A DNA stretch of 23,512 nt from a virus (IMGVR_UViG_3300020187_000223:1-23512); one strand, 5' to 3'; numbered from the stretch's first letter, positions 1 to 6,456 are shown. Notes: generated from the sequence alone by a model not told the origin. Numbers and translations: made by a program.

Positions 1-132
1 GTGGTCGCCTTCGTGGTCGCCGATAAAGTTGCCGATAAAGTCAGCCTCAAGCGATGTCTGGATAAGCTCGCCGTCCTTGTTAAATTTAAAGGATGCGATT
101 TTTAGGATGTCTTCTAGTGTTGGTATTTTCAT
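1..132 (-). CDS. Unknown small protein, N-terminal part (cut by window edge)
   Basis: Forty-four codons are open from an ATG at 132 to the left edge without a stop, so the C-terminus is missing. The visible protein begins MKIPTLEDILKIASFKFN and reads on into an acidic, Gly/Asp/His-rich stretch (IGDHEGDH). I do not recognise a family. The start is supported by its leader: the bases before the ATG closely match those before the mini-ORF start at 859 (3 differences in 21 positions). It is the last visible member of the leftward unit that begins at 2925. Confidence 0.55.
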   Translation of the reverse strand, partial: MKIPTLEDILKIASFKFNKDGELIQTSLEADFIGNFIGDHEGDH

Positions 133-150
133 AATGTGTACGCCCTACTG
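130..150 (-). promoter_or_regulatory. Repeated start-site leader, copy 2
   Basis: The minus-strand block CAGTAGGGCGTACACATT runs into the ATG at 132. It matches copy 1 at 857-877, including its distance to the start codon. No Shine-Dalgarno sequence lies between. The TAGGG core is also present in the TTGCA-type repeats elsewhere in the window, but the rest of those repeats is absent here. Confidence 0.4.
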
Positions 151-199
151 GGCTGTTGAACTTGCCATTGAACGGTGATCTCGTCCCTCGACACGTTAA

Positions 200-439
200 T
201 TAGTGGTTAGCTCTTACTCTTAATTCTTCTGCGCAGTCGAGATACGCTGCCGCTCTAGCTTGCGCCCTGTCTGCAATATCTGGCGCATCATCACACCTGT
301 CTCGCTCCACTTGCTTCCAAGATTTAGAAATGCGTTCCCACCTGTCAGCCAGAGCTAACAAGTCGGTGGACTTCAACAGAGTTCCGTCGTCAGTTTTTGG
401 TGTATCCATAAGTTTATTGGTCGGGACTCTGTGAGTCAC
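200..439 (-). CDS. Small hypothetical phage protein
   Basis: A 79-residue frame if read from the GTG at 439, or 69 residues from the ATG at 409 (MDTPKTDDGTLLK). The GTG overlaps the TGA stop of the gene before it (GTGA), which would allow coupled translation. Neither start has a Shine-Dalgarno sequence. The protein is probably helical and rich in Ala, Arg, Asp and Glu, with no membrane segment or known motif. The tight overlap chain with the two preceding small genes (stops and starts overlapping by 4 bp or less) argues that it is real. Function unknown. Confidence 0.6.
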   Translation of the reverse strand: MTHRVPTNKLMDTPKTDDGTLLKSTDLLALADRWERISKSWKQVERDRCDDAPDIADRAQARAAAYLDCAEELRVRANH

Positions 440-633
440 CTTTGGCCGTTCTGTGGCTTGCGATGTTCCAGCCGCTCGATTGCCTCAAAGTGTTTCCTAG
501 CGTAGTCATACGCCTTGATTCTTTCTTGCGGGTGAGCGTCTCCGAGGTCGCCCACATATAGCCAGATCATCATTTTATGGTATCTGCGCCGAAGCCACAG
601 AACCATTCGATTATTACAATTCGTTTCACTCAT
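436..633 (-). CDS. Small hypothetical basic protein
   Basis: A 65-residue protein with an ATG that overlaps the TGA of the upstream gene in an ATGA junction, typical of coupled phage genes. It carries a basic/aromatic stretch (LWLRRRYHKMMIWLY, about residues 12-26) followed by a charged helical C-terminal half. Two cysteines do not form a recognisable metal site. No family was recognised. Its place in a row of small overlapping genes downstream of the helicase suggests an accessory early protein. Confidence 0.6.
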   Translation of the reverse strand: MSETNCNNRMVLWLRRRYHKMMIWLYVGDLGDAHPQERIKAYDYARKHFEAIERLEHRKPQNGQR

Positions 634-830
634 GTTATATCTCTTTCGTTCACAGGATAAAATTTCTCGATATGTTCGATGTCGTCTTTCATTTCATCGC
701 TGGCATCCCGAAGGGCTTCCATCATTGTCCGAATCTCATCCACTCCGTGAAATCCTAAGTCGTGTTTCGTGTTGCCGATTTCTATCTCGACGTTCAGGTA
801 TTTATCGTATCTTCGTGTATTTATTTTCAT
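630..830 (-). CDS. Small hypothetical acidic protein
   Basis: A 66-residue protein (MKINTRRYDKYLNVEIEIG...) with a predicted beta-rich first half and a charged helix in the second half (ALRDASDEMKDDIEHIEKF). Its ATG shares one base with the TAA of a nine-codon mini-ORF directly upstream (TAATG), so its translation may depend on reinitiation. It also overlaps the next gene by 4 bp. No family recognised. Function unknown. Confidence 0.6.
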   Translation of the reverse strand: MKINTRRYDKYLNVEIEIGNTKHDLGFHGVDEIRTMMEALRDASDEMKDDIEHIEKFYPVNERDIT

Positions 831-859
831 TAGTGTCGTCGGTGATTGTTTACTTCCAT
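830..859 (-). CDS. Possible nine-codon leader peptide
   Basis: ATG at 859 opens a short frame, MEVNNHRRH, ending in a TAA that overlaps the ATG of the 66-residue gene (TAATG). The leader before this ATG is nearly the same as that before the start at 132, so ribosomes may well load here and pass to the next gene by termination-reinitiation. It is too short to judge by composition. It could equally be chance, with the repeated motif acting as a promoter. Confidence 0.3.
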   Translation of the reverse strand: MEVNNHRRH

Positions 860-877
860 AATATGTGCGCCCTATTG
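857..877 (-). promoter_or_regulatory. Repeated start-site leader, copy 1
   Basis: On the minus strand, CAATAGGGCGCACATATT leads straight into an ATG (859-857). The same arrangement occurs at 130-150 (CAGTAGGGCGTACACATT then ATG), with only three differences in 21 positions. Two near-identical blocks abutting start codons of unrelated frames suggest a promoter or translation-initiation element. Which of the two cannot be told from sequence alone. Confidence 0.4.
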
Positions 878-894
878 AATGTCCATAGTACTTA

Positions 895-2211
895 CTACTG
901 AAAGCGTCCGATGTGATTGATAAACTTGAAGCGTCCCTTTAGGTCACGCTCACCCTCTCGGTTCTTGGCTACATTGTAGTCCATCTCTAGGTAGCTAACT
1001 CCATTGGAGTCCACTGCCTTGCAGCTATCTGCGTTGCCACCCTTTGGCCACATTAGCAAAGCGATGTCCGCATCATTCTCAATATCACCAGAGTCCTTTA
1101 GGTCATAGAGCACAAGTCCAGTGTCCCGCATAGCACCCGTCCTGTTGACTTGAACTAATAGAATGACAGCTACGTCTAACTCCATTGCCATCTGCTTGAT
1201 GCCATGGGATGCCTGTGAGATACCCTCGTGCTTACTGATGTTTGGATTGAAGGGGATCAACTGCAAGTAATCCACGACGATTGCTTTTATGCCATGCTTG
1301 CGCTTTAGGGATCGTGCCTTGGAGCGCAGGTCATCGATACCACGGACATGGTGAACTGTATAGATGGGAGCTTTACCAATCTTATCGATGGAGTCATCCA
1401 CTAGCGTCATCTCATGGGGAGTGATGCTCTTGTCCACGTACTTCTTTAGATTAACTGCGGAGCACGTCTGCGTCATGCGCTTGGTCAACTGCTGTGCTGG
1501 CATCTCAAAGCTAAAGATAGCTGATGGGATACTGCTGGAGATTGAGTTCCTAAGAACAAAGTTCAATGCCAACTGGGATTTTCCGCAGGATGTAGGGGCG
1601 GCTATCACACAGACCTCACCCTGTGCAATGCCACCCTCGTCTAGTTTCTCATCCAAGTGAGGGATACCAAAGGATATCTTCTTGGATACGTATGTTCCGT
1701 CTGAGATGCTGTGAAGCCTAGTCTTTAGATCGCTTGCCGCGACGGACAGGGTATTATCCGCACTGGCACTGGCATCCATAATCTTACGGACTTCAGCCTC
1801 AGTCTTGGAGGCAACGTCACTGGTGTCAGCATTCTCATTTAGGGACTCAAGCTGTAGCTTGTAGTGCCTAGCTAGCTGTCTAGCTCTGCTCTTACCTAGA
1901 ACGATCTTAGCCGCAGCACGCCCAGCGAGTGGAGTACAGGGGGAATCCATAATGCTCATGATGCGAATCAACCCACCAACCTCGTCCAGCATATTGATGC
2001 TGCGTAGTTGGTTAGCTACATTCACCTCGTTGATCTCATCCTTGTTGTTGATGATCTTCCCGATACTATCAAATATAGATGAGTTTTTATTGCTGTAGAA
2101 GTCATCCTTTGTTATGATGGCTGATAACTCGTCGTAGACTGCACCGTCCAAGTCGGAGATGCAGCTAGCTAGTATGGATTCCTCTGCTTCAATTGCGTTT
2201 AGTTCGTTCAT
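895..2211 (-). CDS. dnaB: Replicative DNA helicase, DnaB family
   Basis: A 438-residue RecA-fold hexameric helicase that would unwind DNA at the phage replication fork. Visible motifs are Walker A at residues 204-212 (AAPTSCGKS), SFEM at 234-237, Walker B at 311-319 (IVVDYLQLI, with Asp), the QVNR segment near 354-357, the DLKDSGDIENDAD block at 370-382 and the NREG...KGRF C-terminal motif. Residues 1 to about 150 fit the DnaB N-terminal helical domain and linker. Length matches the family. The ATG at 2211 has no Shine-Dalgarno sequence but a leader rich in A and C (CAACCCAAATAAAATACC). The HTH gene lies 26 bp upstream. No separate primase gene is visible in the window and no primase domain is seen in this protein, so priming must come from elsewhere in the phage or from the host. 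Confidence 0.95.
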   Translation of the reverse strand: MNELNAIEAEESILASCISDLDGAVYDELSAIITKDDFYSNKNSSIFDSIGKIINNKDEINEVNVANQLRSINMLDEVGGLIRIMSIMDSPCTPLAGRAAAKIVLGKSRARQLARHYKLQLESLNENADTSDVASKTEAEVRKIMDASASADNTLSVAASDLKTRLHSISDGTYVSKKISFGIPHLDEKLDEGGIAQGEVCVIAAPTSCGKSQLALNFVLRNSISSSIPSAIFSFEMPAQQLTKRMTQTCSAVNLKKYVDKSITPHEMTLVDDSIDKIGKAPIYTVHHVRGIDDLRSKARSLKRKHGIKAIVVDYLQLIPFNPNISKHEGISQASHGIKQMAMELDVAVILLVQVNRTGAMRDTGLVLYDLKDSGDIENDADIALLMWPKGGNADSCKAVDSNGVSYLEMDYNVAKNREGERDLKGRFKFINHIGRFQ

Positions 2212-2237
2212 GGTATTTTATTTGGGTTGTTGGGTTG

Positions 2238-2552
2238 TTACTGTTTCTTATGGTTGGCTCTAATTTTATGTATGGCTGAAAGCGAAACTTTGAAGTGATC
2301 TGCTAGCAGCCTAGCTGGGATAATGTTACTCTCTTGAATTACTCTGCGCGTTTCCTCTGAGACTTTCGAGTAAGATTTGTAGTTGGATTCCAGATACTCG
2401 TCAATACCCATTTCTTGAATTAGTCCAACTCTTTTTGCACCGTTAATTTCTATGCGTGCTGTCTTCCAGAATGCCTTGCGGATGTCCTCGTCTCCCTCGT
2501 CTAAAAACTCTCTGTCGTATGCCTCCCTGTAATTATCAATGTAATCTTTCAT
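2238..2552 (-). CDS. HTH-containing hypothetical protein
   Basis: A 104-residue protein from the ATG at 2552 (MKDYIDNYREAYD). The frame stays open to a TTG further upstream that overlaps the previous gene, but the ATG is the more natural start. Residues about 76-101 (IPARLLADHFKVSLSAIHKIRAN) look like a helix-turn-helix of the kind found in sigma-like or Xre-like DNA-binding proteins, and the C-terminus is basic (NHKKQ). The first 70 residues are acidic and helical with no recognised fold. It lies between the nucleotide-pool gene and the helicase, so it may be a replication or transcription regulator. The specific role is unknown. Confidence 0.7.
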   Translation of the reverse strand: MKDYIDNYREAYDREFLDEGDEDIRKAFWKTARIEINGAKRVGLIQEMGIDEYLESNYKSYSKVSEETRRVIQESNIIPARLLADHFKVSLSAIHKIRANHKKQ

Positions 2553-2565
2553 AGTGTTATGTGGG

Positions 2566-2925
2566 TTAGATGTCGTTAAGTTCCTCTGGAAGAAGACCAG
2601 AGTCAATCATATTTTTTGTTTTTTGCCAGCAAGCTATATTCCAGAGCACAGCACCGAAGTGGTCTTCGTCTGTTTGCCCGTCACGCAGTGCCCATAGGTG
2701 GCGATGTGCGGCATCACAATAGCGAGAGATTGGGATACCCTTCTGCCAGTTATCTCTGCCGTACTTAGTGGCTCCATCCTCAAAGCGCTTAGCTAGGGAT
2801 TTTAGTGCGCACGTTGGGATCATTGATGGAAAGCCCTTGCCCTGCATTGCGTCTCTTACGGCTCCCGTAGAGAAGTTAGTCATTGATCCGCTGGATGGTA
2901 AAATTGAATTGTCTGATGAAATCAT
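2566..2925 (-). CDS. dATP/dGTP diphosphohydrolase N-terminal domain-like protein
   Basis: A 119-residue all-alpha protein resembling the phage family annotated as dATP/dGTP diphosphohydrolase, N-terminal (DUF5664/PF18909 type). Family-like features are FSTGAVRDAMQGKG (residues 18-31), KRFEDGATKYGRDNWQKGIP (46-65), SRYCDAAHRHL (67-77) and the acidic DEDHFGAVLWNIACW stretch (86-100). The conserved acidic and His residues E49, D71, H74, H76, E87, D88 and N96 are candidates for metal and nucleotide binding. Such proteins would shape the dNTP pool during replication. The assignment is by recalled family pattern. The leader before the ATG at 2925 is purely A/T-rich, and a second in-frame ATG exists at residue 15. 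It is the first gene after the terminator at 2954-2991. Confidence 0.75.
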   Translation of the reverse strand: MISSDNSILPSSGSMTNFSTGAVRDAMQGKGFPSMIPTCALKSLAKRFEDGATKYGRDNWQKGIPISRYCDAAHRHLWALRDGQTDEDHFGAVLWNIACWQKTKNMIDSGLLPEELNDI

Positions 2926-2953
2926 TATGTGTTTTTATATTTGGTTTATAAAG

Positions 2954-2991
2954 AAAAAAGCGGGACAAAGAATACCACAACTTTGTCCCGC
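2954..2991 (-). terminator. Rho-independent terminator of the recombination unit
   Basis: On the minus strand an 11-bp perfect stem (GCGGGACAAAG, and CTTTGTCCCGC) with a 10-base loop is followed directly by a run of six T. It sits 32 bp beyond the stop of the gene at 3024 and before the ATG at 2925. It should end the leftward transcript carrying the initiator, exonuclease and ERF genes. A promoter for the following unit would have to lie inside or just after it. Confidence 0.9.
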
Positions 2992-3023
2992 CGATCACTA
3001 CGCCTTGCTACCCAAGCAAAGAG

Positions 3024-3254
3024 TTAAAAGGGTTCTGAGCTAGCTACAGTTCCCGTATCCATCTTGGGCTCCTTTAGCTTAACTGATAGTGAGTAGAATC
3101 CTGCACCTGCTTTGGATTCTTTCTTCCATGCGTTGATGTAATACTCATCCCCGCCCACATTAAGAGTACCACCCAAATCTGGGTGAGTATCTTTTTCCTT
3201 GCGGTCGTTTTTGAATAATGCACCTCGGTCTGTATTGTCGTATTGTTTTTCCAT
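3024..3254 (-). CDS. Small DUF736-like protein next to ERF
   Basis: A 76-residue protein starting MEKQYDNTDRGALFKNDRK, with a beta-rich core (GGTLNVGGDEYYINAWKKESK) and a short Lys/Pro-rich tail. The order N-T-x-R-G-x-L-F-K-N, then a small beta unit, then W-x-K-E-S, resembles small phage and plasmid proteins annotated as DUF736-like. Its place immediately after ERF makes a role in single-stranded DNA handling possible, but no direct evidence for DNA binding can be seen. It starts 12 bp after the ERF stop, has no Shine-Dalgarno sequence, and is followed by the unit's terminator. Confidence 0.6.
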   Translation of the reverse strand: MEKQYDNTDRGALFKNDRKEKDTHPDLGGTLNVGGDEYYINAWKKESKAGAGFYSLSVKLKEPKMDTGTVASSEPF

Positions 3255-3266
3255 GATTATAGTCTA

Positions 3267-3713
3267 CTATATTAGTTCGTTGTTAGTTGTAGCTACCTTC
3301 TTGGTAACTGAAGAGTTGTTGTTATGCTTATTACTAAAGTCCGCATCTTTGGTGTCGTCAATAGCAAATAGCCCATTAAGAGCATATTTTCGAGCATAGG
3401 ATGAGGCTGCCCCAGTAATCTGGCTTTCGTCCATACCCTTTTTTGTTTCTGCCTCACGAGCGAATCCCACGGCATCAGCAATTCTTTCGCTGCCATGTAT
3501 CAACATTGCCATCGCTTTTACATATACACGACCCTCAATGCTAACAACATCATCGCTGACAATTAATGCACAATCGTGCTTTTTAAGCAGGGGCTTCACA
3601 GCCTCTAAAATATCCTCAGCACTACGATACTGGTAGTTGCCAAAGTTATTGCGTTGTCCCTTAGGAGCTCTTAACTCCGTTTGGATTTCTGATAGTATGT
3701 TTTTATTTTCCAT
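3267..3713 (-). CDS. erf: ERF family single-strand annealing protein
   Basis: A 148-residue recombinase of the ERF superfamily, which anneals complementary single strands during phage recombination and replication. The diagnostic features are the N-terminal block FGNYQYRSAEDILEAVKPLL (residues 24-43), the central AREAETKKGMDESQ (85-98), and TGAASSYARKYALNGLFAID (100-119). The tail after residue 125 is Asn/Lys/Thr-rich and probably disordered. The ATG at 3713 was chosen because family members begin just ahead of a helix like NILSEIQTELRAPKG. A GTG at 3776 would add 21 untypical residues lying inside the upstream gene. The start overlaps the end of the endonuclease VII-like gene by 11 bp. The exonuclease two genes upstream is the natural partner, since it would make the single strands ERF anneals. 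Confidence 0.92.
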   Translation of the reverse strand: MENKNILSEIQTELRAPKGQRNNFGNYQYRSAEDILEAVKPLLKKHDCALIVSDDVVSIEGRVYVKAMAMLIHGSERIADAVGFAREAETKKGMDESQITGAASSYARKYALNGLFAIDDTKDADFSNKHNNNSSVTKKVATTNNELI

Positions 3714-4143
3714 TAGTAATTTGTTTACGATATAAGACTGTGCGTTGTTTTGAGTTGGTGCAAGCATTAATTTCACTTTTATTTACTTTTAATGCTTTTA
3801 ATGCAAACACTTGATCTGCAACAGGTAAGCGACAAAACCTAGATGCCAACTGCTTTAATCCCACTGGATGAAGGATGTCCGTGTCACCTTGATCCAAGTA
3901 ATCTGCCATGCTTCTCAGTATGCTTGGTAAGCCAGCAGTGGAACTCGTTCCGAACCTACGGAAGCTATTCTCAACACGACCCAAGAAGGTGTTACCCTCC
4001 ATGGAGATGACTCCACGAACCATACCACTTGTATGGTTGTGATCCACGCAGGGTTTATAGCATCCAGTCTGCATCACTGGACACTTCTTTGGTAGGTTTT
4101 CGTTTCGGTATTGGGGTAATTGGGAATGCTTCAGATACTTCAT
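3703..4143 (-). CDS. Endonuclease VII-like HNH nuclease, degenerate zinc site
   Basis: A 146-residue protein resembling phage recombination endonuclease VII, which cleaves branched DNA such as Holliday junctions. The core is CPVMQTGCYKPCVDHNHTSG followed by MVRGVISMEGNTFLG, residues 21-55. The DHNH motif (34-37), G40, R43 and the conserved Asn51 are present. In the family the second zinc knuckle is a CxxC just before that Asn; here it reads SMEG, so two expected cysteines are missing while three (C21, C28, C32) remain upstream. Zinc binding may therefore be altered. The ATG at 4143 lies 89 bp inside the upstream gene, an unusually long overlap. The context with ERF and an exonuclease supports a role in recombination or in resolving DNA before packaging. 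Confidence 0.75.
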   Translation of the reverse strand: MKYLKHSQLPQYRNENLPKKCPVMQTGCYKPCVDHNHTSGMVRGVISMEGNTFLGRVENSFRRFGTSSTAGLPSILRSMADYLDQGDTDILHPVGLKQLASRFCRLPVADQVFALKALKVNKSEINACTNSKQRTVLYRKQITNGK

Positions 4144-4324
4144 GTTCCTTTATCTCGATGATGGTTATTTTGAGACCACGCTTGGTGGCCATAGTAGTTT
4201 CCTTACCTTTTCTTGAATTACCGAAAGCGAACTTAATGGCATTTGCTTCGGAGTTAGCTATCTTCCAAGTCCTGTGAATACATTCCCTGTTTACCTCCTT
4301 GTAGGTTATTAGGTAGGCTTTCAT
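4055..4324 (-). CDS. Small hypothetical protein overlapping the nuclease gene
   Basis: An 89-residue protein starting MKAYLITYKEVNRE, with alternating beta strands and a helix (SEANAIKFAFGNSRKG), then TKRGLKITIIEIKEHE and a disordered Pro/Lys/Asp tail. The ATG overlaps the stop of the exonuclease gene as ATGA, which supports coupled translation. The last 30 codons overlap the endonuclease VII-like frame by 89 bp, and the low-complexity tail is the part that overlaps. No family is recognised with certainty. Confidence 0.65.
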   Translation of the reverse strand: MKAYLITYKEVNRECIHRTWKIANSEANAIKFAFGNSRKGKETTMATKRGLKITIIEIKEHEVSEAFPITPIPKRKPTKEVSSDADWML

Positions 4325-5079
4325 TGAACATTCATGAAGTCCATCCAGTAGATTTCAGATGTGAGCTTAAAGCGTTCGATACCCTTCTGCATTTGTTTCC
4401 AAGTCCACTCCTTGTGGTAGTGCTTCTTGGATCTAATGTCCACGCATATACTCATAATGCTCGGAAGGTATTCTAAGTCCCACATCCTAGCTAGCATCCA
4501 ACTCTCGATAGCTAGCTGAGTGCAGTCCTTCTTTTCATAGAACTTACCACCTCGACCCTTACAGTCACGGCACTTGTAATCAGCCATGAAGTATTTTCCA
4601 TCGGGTAGTTTACCAACGAAGTCCACTGACCCAGCAACTTTGATTTCATTGTCCCAAGTAATTAGCTCACTAGCTACGGGTTCAATACTCTCATCAGTAA
4701 TGTACTTGAGAAAGGGTTCAGCCCATTCATCCCATACTGAATCCAACTTGGGTTTCTTATTAGCTAGGATAGCATTCGTGTGATCCTCTAGTCTCTTATG
4801 AACAGTTGTCCCGAACTCAGAGGATGTAATCTCTTCACCATCAATTGGAGATGTCCGCATACCATACTTGCGTGTTTCAATCTGCCTCTGCGATGCACGA
4901 GGAAACTCCCTAGCTAGATCAATATATTGTTGAGGAGCCCAGATACCATCCAAGAATGGATCCTTGATGATACCCATGACAGTTGTTACTGATGGAAACG
5001 CACCGACTTTCTTAGCCTGTGCGGGTGTTGCTGCTTTCGTTAGAAAGGGTTCGTTTTCGCAATTGTAGAAATGACTCAT
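4321..5079 (-). CDS. PD-(D/E)XK exonuclease, RecB/Cas4-like
   Basis: A 252-residue nuclease of the RecB-like PD-(D/E)XK type common in phage recombination modules. Visible motifs are FGTTVHKRLE (residues 89-98, His94), Glu138 in ASELI, Asp153 in AGSVDFVG, the D-x-K pair Asp167/Lys169 in MADYKCRD, and Gln188 in the helix CTQLAIESWML. These match the usual order of catalytic and scaffold residues. Four cysteines occur (C7, C170, C173, C186), but no complete Cas4-like iron-sulphur set is obvious. It would resect double-stranded ends to provide substrate for ERF. It starts 4 bp after the stop of the initiator-like gene and has no Shine-Dalgarno sequence. Confidence 0.88.
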   Translation of the reverse strand: MSHFYNCENEPFLTKAATPAQAKKVGAFPSVTTVMGIIKDPFLDGIWAPQQYIDLAREFPRASQRQIETRKYGMRTSPIDGEEITSSEFGTTVHKRLEDHTNAILANKKPKLDSVWDEWAEPFLKYITDESIEPVASELITWDNEIKVAGSVDFVGKLPDGKYFMADYKCRDCKGRGGKFYEKKDCTQLAIESWMLARMWDLEYLPSIMSICVDIRSKKHYHKEWTWKQMQKGIERFKLTSEIYWMDFMNVQ

Positions 5080-5083
5080 ATTA

Positions 5084-5524
5084 TTAGAAGGGTTCTGTGT
5101 TTATTGTATTATTATTGTATACTGGTATAGGTGTTGCAGTTTTGTTATGGCTTGTTGCAGTTTTGCAAATGGGTTTTACGGATTTGTAAACGGCTTTTGT
5201 CCATGTTTTATCCTGCTTTACTTCATTCAGCATACTAGGAGAAAGGCTATACCAACGAGTTTTGTCGTAAGCCATTCGATTAAATGAGTCGCTAACCAAT
5301 ACGGATTGCTTCTCAAGGTTCTTAAGGGTTCGCCATACTTGCATATCGGAGAAAAAAGGAAACACCGAACGCCAACCCTCCCTAGAGTTGAACGTCCAGT
5401 GCTTGCCCTTGTGATAATTTCTCCCATCTTTTTCGTTTAGTAGTACGTAGTAGATGATCTTGTGCAGAATGATTGCCTCCTTAAGTCCGTACTTCACAGC
5501 ATGGTCTTCGTTGAGTGCAAGCAT
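5084..5524 (-). CDS. Winged-helix replication initiator-like protein
   Basis: A 146-residue protein that resembles phage replisome organisers. It has a helical winged-helix-like domain over about residues 1-105, with the pattern HWTFNSREGWRSVFPFFSDMQVWRTLKNLEKQ split over residues 42-73, then a wing-like segment ending in KTRWYSLS. The C-terminal 40 residues are low complexity (CKTATSHNKTATPIPVYNN). Their coding DNA contains tandem TTGCA-type repeats that recur elsewhere in the window. This recalls lambda O and related initiators, whose binding sites lie within the gene, which is why I infer an initiator role. It could instead be a regulator acting on those repeats. The gene is 5 bp downstream of its predecessor and 4 bp upstream of the exonuclease. 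Confidence 0.65.
   Translation of the reverse strand: MLALNEDHAVKYGLKEAIILHKIIYYVLLNEKDGRNYHKGKHWTFNSREGWRSVFPFFSDMQVWRTLKNLEKQSVLVSDSFNRMAYDKTRWYSLSPSMLNEVKQDKTWTKAVYKSVKPICKTATSHNKTATPIPVYNNNTINTEPF
5117..5174. repeat. TTGCA-type repeats inside the initiator-like gene
   Basis: Read on the plus strand there is a palindrome TATAC-TG-GTATA (5118-5129), then two direct repeats of 21-22 bp (5132-5152 and 5153-5174) built on TGTTGCAGTTTTG and ending in ATGGCT or ATGGGT. Bases 5117-5138 are identical over 22 bp to 10898-10919. The second copy is the better match to the array at 10913-10979. These are iteron-like or operator sites and at the same time code for the repetitive C-terminus of the protein. 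Confidence 0.7.
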
Positions 5525-5529
5525 AGTGA

Positions 5530-5910
5530 CTAATCAAGCAGTTCTTTCATGTCCATGATGAACTCGATGCCCTCAAGCACTGAATCCGAGTCCTCGTATG
5601 GATAGGATGAGATGATTAGGTTTGTCCCGTCATCATAGAACTCGACCACTGCATCGCCCTCGGATGGATGACCAATTACATCCCACGAGACATTGCCATT
5701 GATAACGAAGTCCAAGATTTCAGCCTTAGTGCGGGGCTCAACGGCTTTATCGGGTTCCATCATTTCCAGAAGTTCATCGCGGAGGATGTACTTTTCGCCA
5801 TCATTTAAATGACCGTAGTATCCCTCTGAGATGCAGTTATTTCGTCCGATGCAAACTACAACGGTGGATGCTAGGACATGAGATGTCCCACGGTTTTTTT
5901 CGTATATCAT
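5530..5910 (-). CDS. Acidic hypothetical protein, first gene of unit 2
   Basis: A 126-residue acidic protein starting MIYEKNRGTSHVLAST. The first half looks beta-rich (VVVCIGRNNCISEGYYG), and the rest mixes helices and strands (EGDAVVEFYDDGTNLIISSYPY). No membrane segment or known family was recognised. The ATG at 5910 has an A-rich leader (CCAATAAAATAT) and no Shine-Dalgarno sequence. It is the first gene after the terminator at 6071-6101, with a 160-bp spacer containing one TTGCA-type repeat, so it is probably transcribed from its own promoter together with the recombination genes. Confidence 0.7.
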   Translation of the reverse strand: MIYEKNRGTSHVLASTVVVCIGRNNCISEGYYGHLNDGEKYILRDELLEMMEPDKAVEPRTKAEILDFVINGNVSWDVIGHPSEGDAVVEFYDDGTNLIISSYPYEDSDSVLEGIEFIMDMKELLD

Positions 5911-6070
5911 ATATTTTATTGGCTTCTTGTTTATGTTATGGGGATTTACCCCTCGACCTAACTAGGGTTGCAGATTTGCAATAGGGTGTCAAATGTTTTT
6001 TTTAAAATAATCGCTAGGATCGAACTTTGTCCATAGTAGTGCAGTGGTATCCGAAGGAAATTTTTGGCAC
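5911..6070 (-). promoter_or_regulatory. Leader of unit 2 with one TTGCA-type operator
   Basis: The spacer between the terminator at 6071 and the ATG at 5910 has no gene. It holds one copy of the repeat family at 5966-5987 (plus strand GGTTGCAGATTTGCAA followed by TAGGGT). On the minus strand a TTGACA hexamer immediately precedes the repeat (plus 5988-5993), so a repressor or initiator bound here would cover promoter DNA. No good -10 hexamer was found at 17 bp from it. A short GGGG-ATTTA-CCCC hairpin lies at 5940-5952 in the presumed untranslated leader. Confidence 0.5.
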
Positions 6071-6101
6071 AAAAAAAGCCCGCACCCCGAAGGATGCGAG
6101 C
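6071..6101 (-). terminator. Terminator with UUCG tetraloop
   Basis: On the minus strand the stem GCTCGCATCC pairs with GGGTGCGGGC (10 pairs, two of them G-U) across a TTCG loop closed by C-G, the especially stable tetraloop. Seven T follow. It lies 14 bp beyond the stop of the zinc-ribbon gene and should end the leftward transcript that begins with the AAA+ ATPase. Confidence 0.92.
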
Positions 6102-6114
6102 TTGGTTTCGATGA

Positions 6115-6456
6115 TTACCACCGTGCTCCGTCTGAATACTGATCTTCAAAGCAACCTTGGCATAGACCAGTGCGGAATACGTCATCGCTGTCGCAGAACT
6201 GGCAGCAATCGGCTTTGGGATCAGGATTGGGCTCAGGCGTAGATAGTGTAGCTAGCTCGTGAATCTTCAGCATATCCTTACTCAAGTCATCGATCAGCTC
6301 CCAGATGCCATGGGGCTCCCAGTCTTCAAATGGTTGCCACCTGTGGTCTCGGATGAAGTCCATGACATCCTGCTCATCTAGCTCGTCAAAGTTCGATGGC
6401 AGCTCGTCGGTAAGGTAAAACATTGATGCTCTTATGTGTGCTTGTGTACGGTTCAT
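6115..6456 (-). CDS. Small protein with C-terminal zinc ribbon
   Basis: A 113-residue acidic protein. The N-terminal 70 residues are helical and Asp/Glu/Trp-rich. The C-terminus carries two CxxC knuckles (C85-x2-C88 in CQFCDS and C99-x2-C102 in CQGC), consistent with a small zinc ribbon. No enzyme motif is present, and the partner could be nucleic acid or protein. The ATG overlaps the stop of the upstream gene as ATGA. It is the last gene before the UUCG terminator. Confidence 0.7.
   Translation of the reverse strand: MNRTQAHIRASMFYLTDELPSNFDELDEQDVMDFIRDHRWQPFEDWEPHGIWELIDDLSKDMLKIHELATLSTPEPNPDPKADCCQFCDSDDVFRTGLCQGCFEDQYSDGARW

Noticed and set aside
632-901. Plus-strand 89-residue frame
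   Set aside because: It lies opposite a chain of overlapping minus-strand genes and has a Cys/Arg/Ser-rich shadow composition.
5940-6035. tRNA-like T-loop GTTCGATCC on the minus strand
   Set aside because: The flanking bases do not form a T-stem, and no acceptor or anticodon arm can be drawn. No tRNA was found anywhere in the window.
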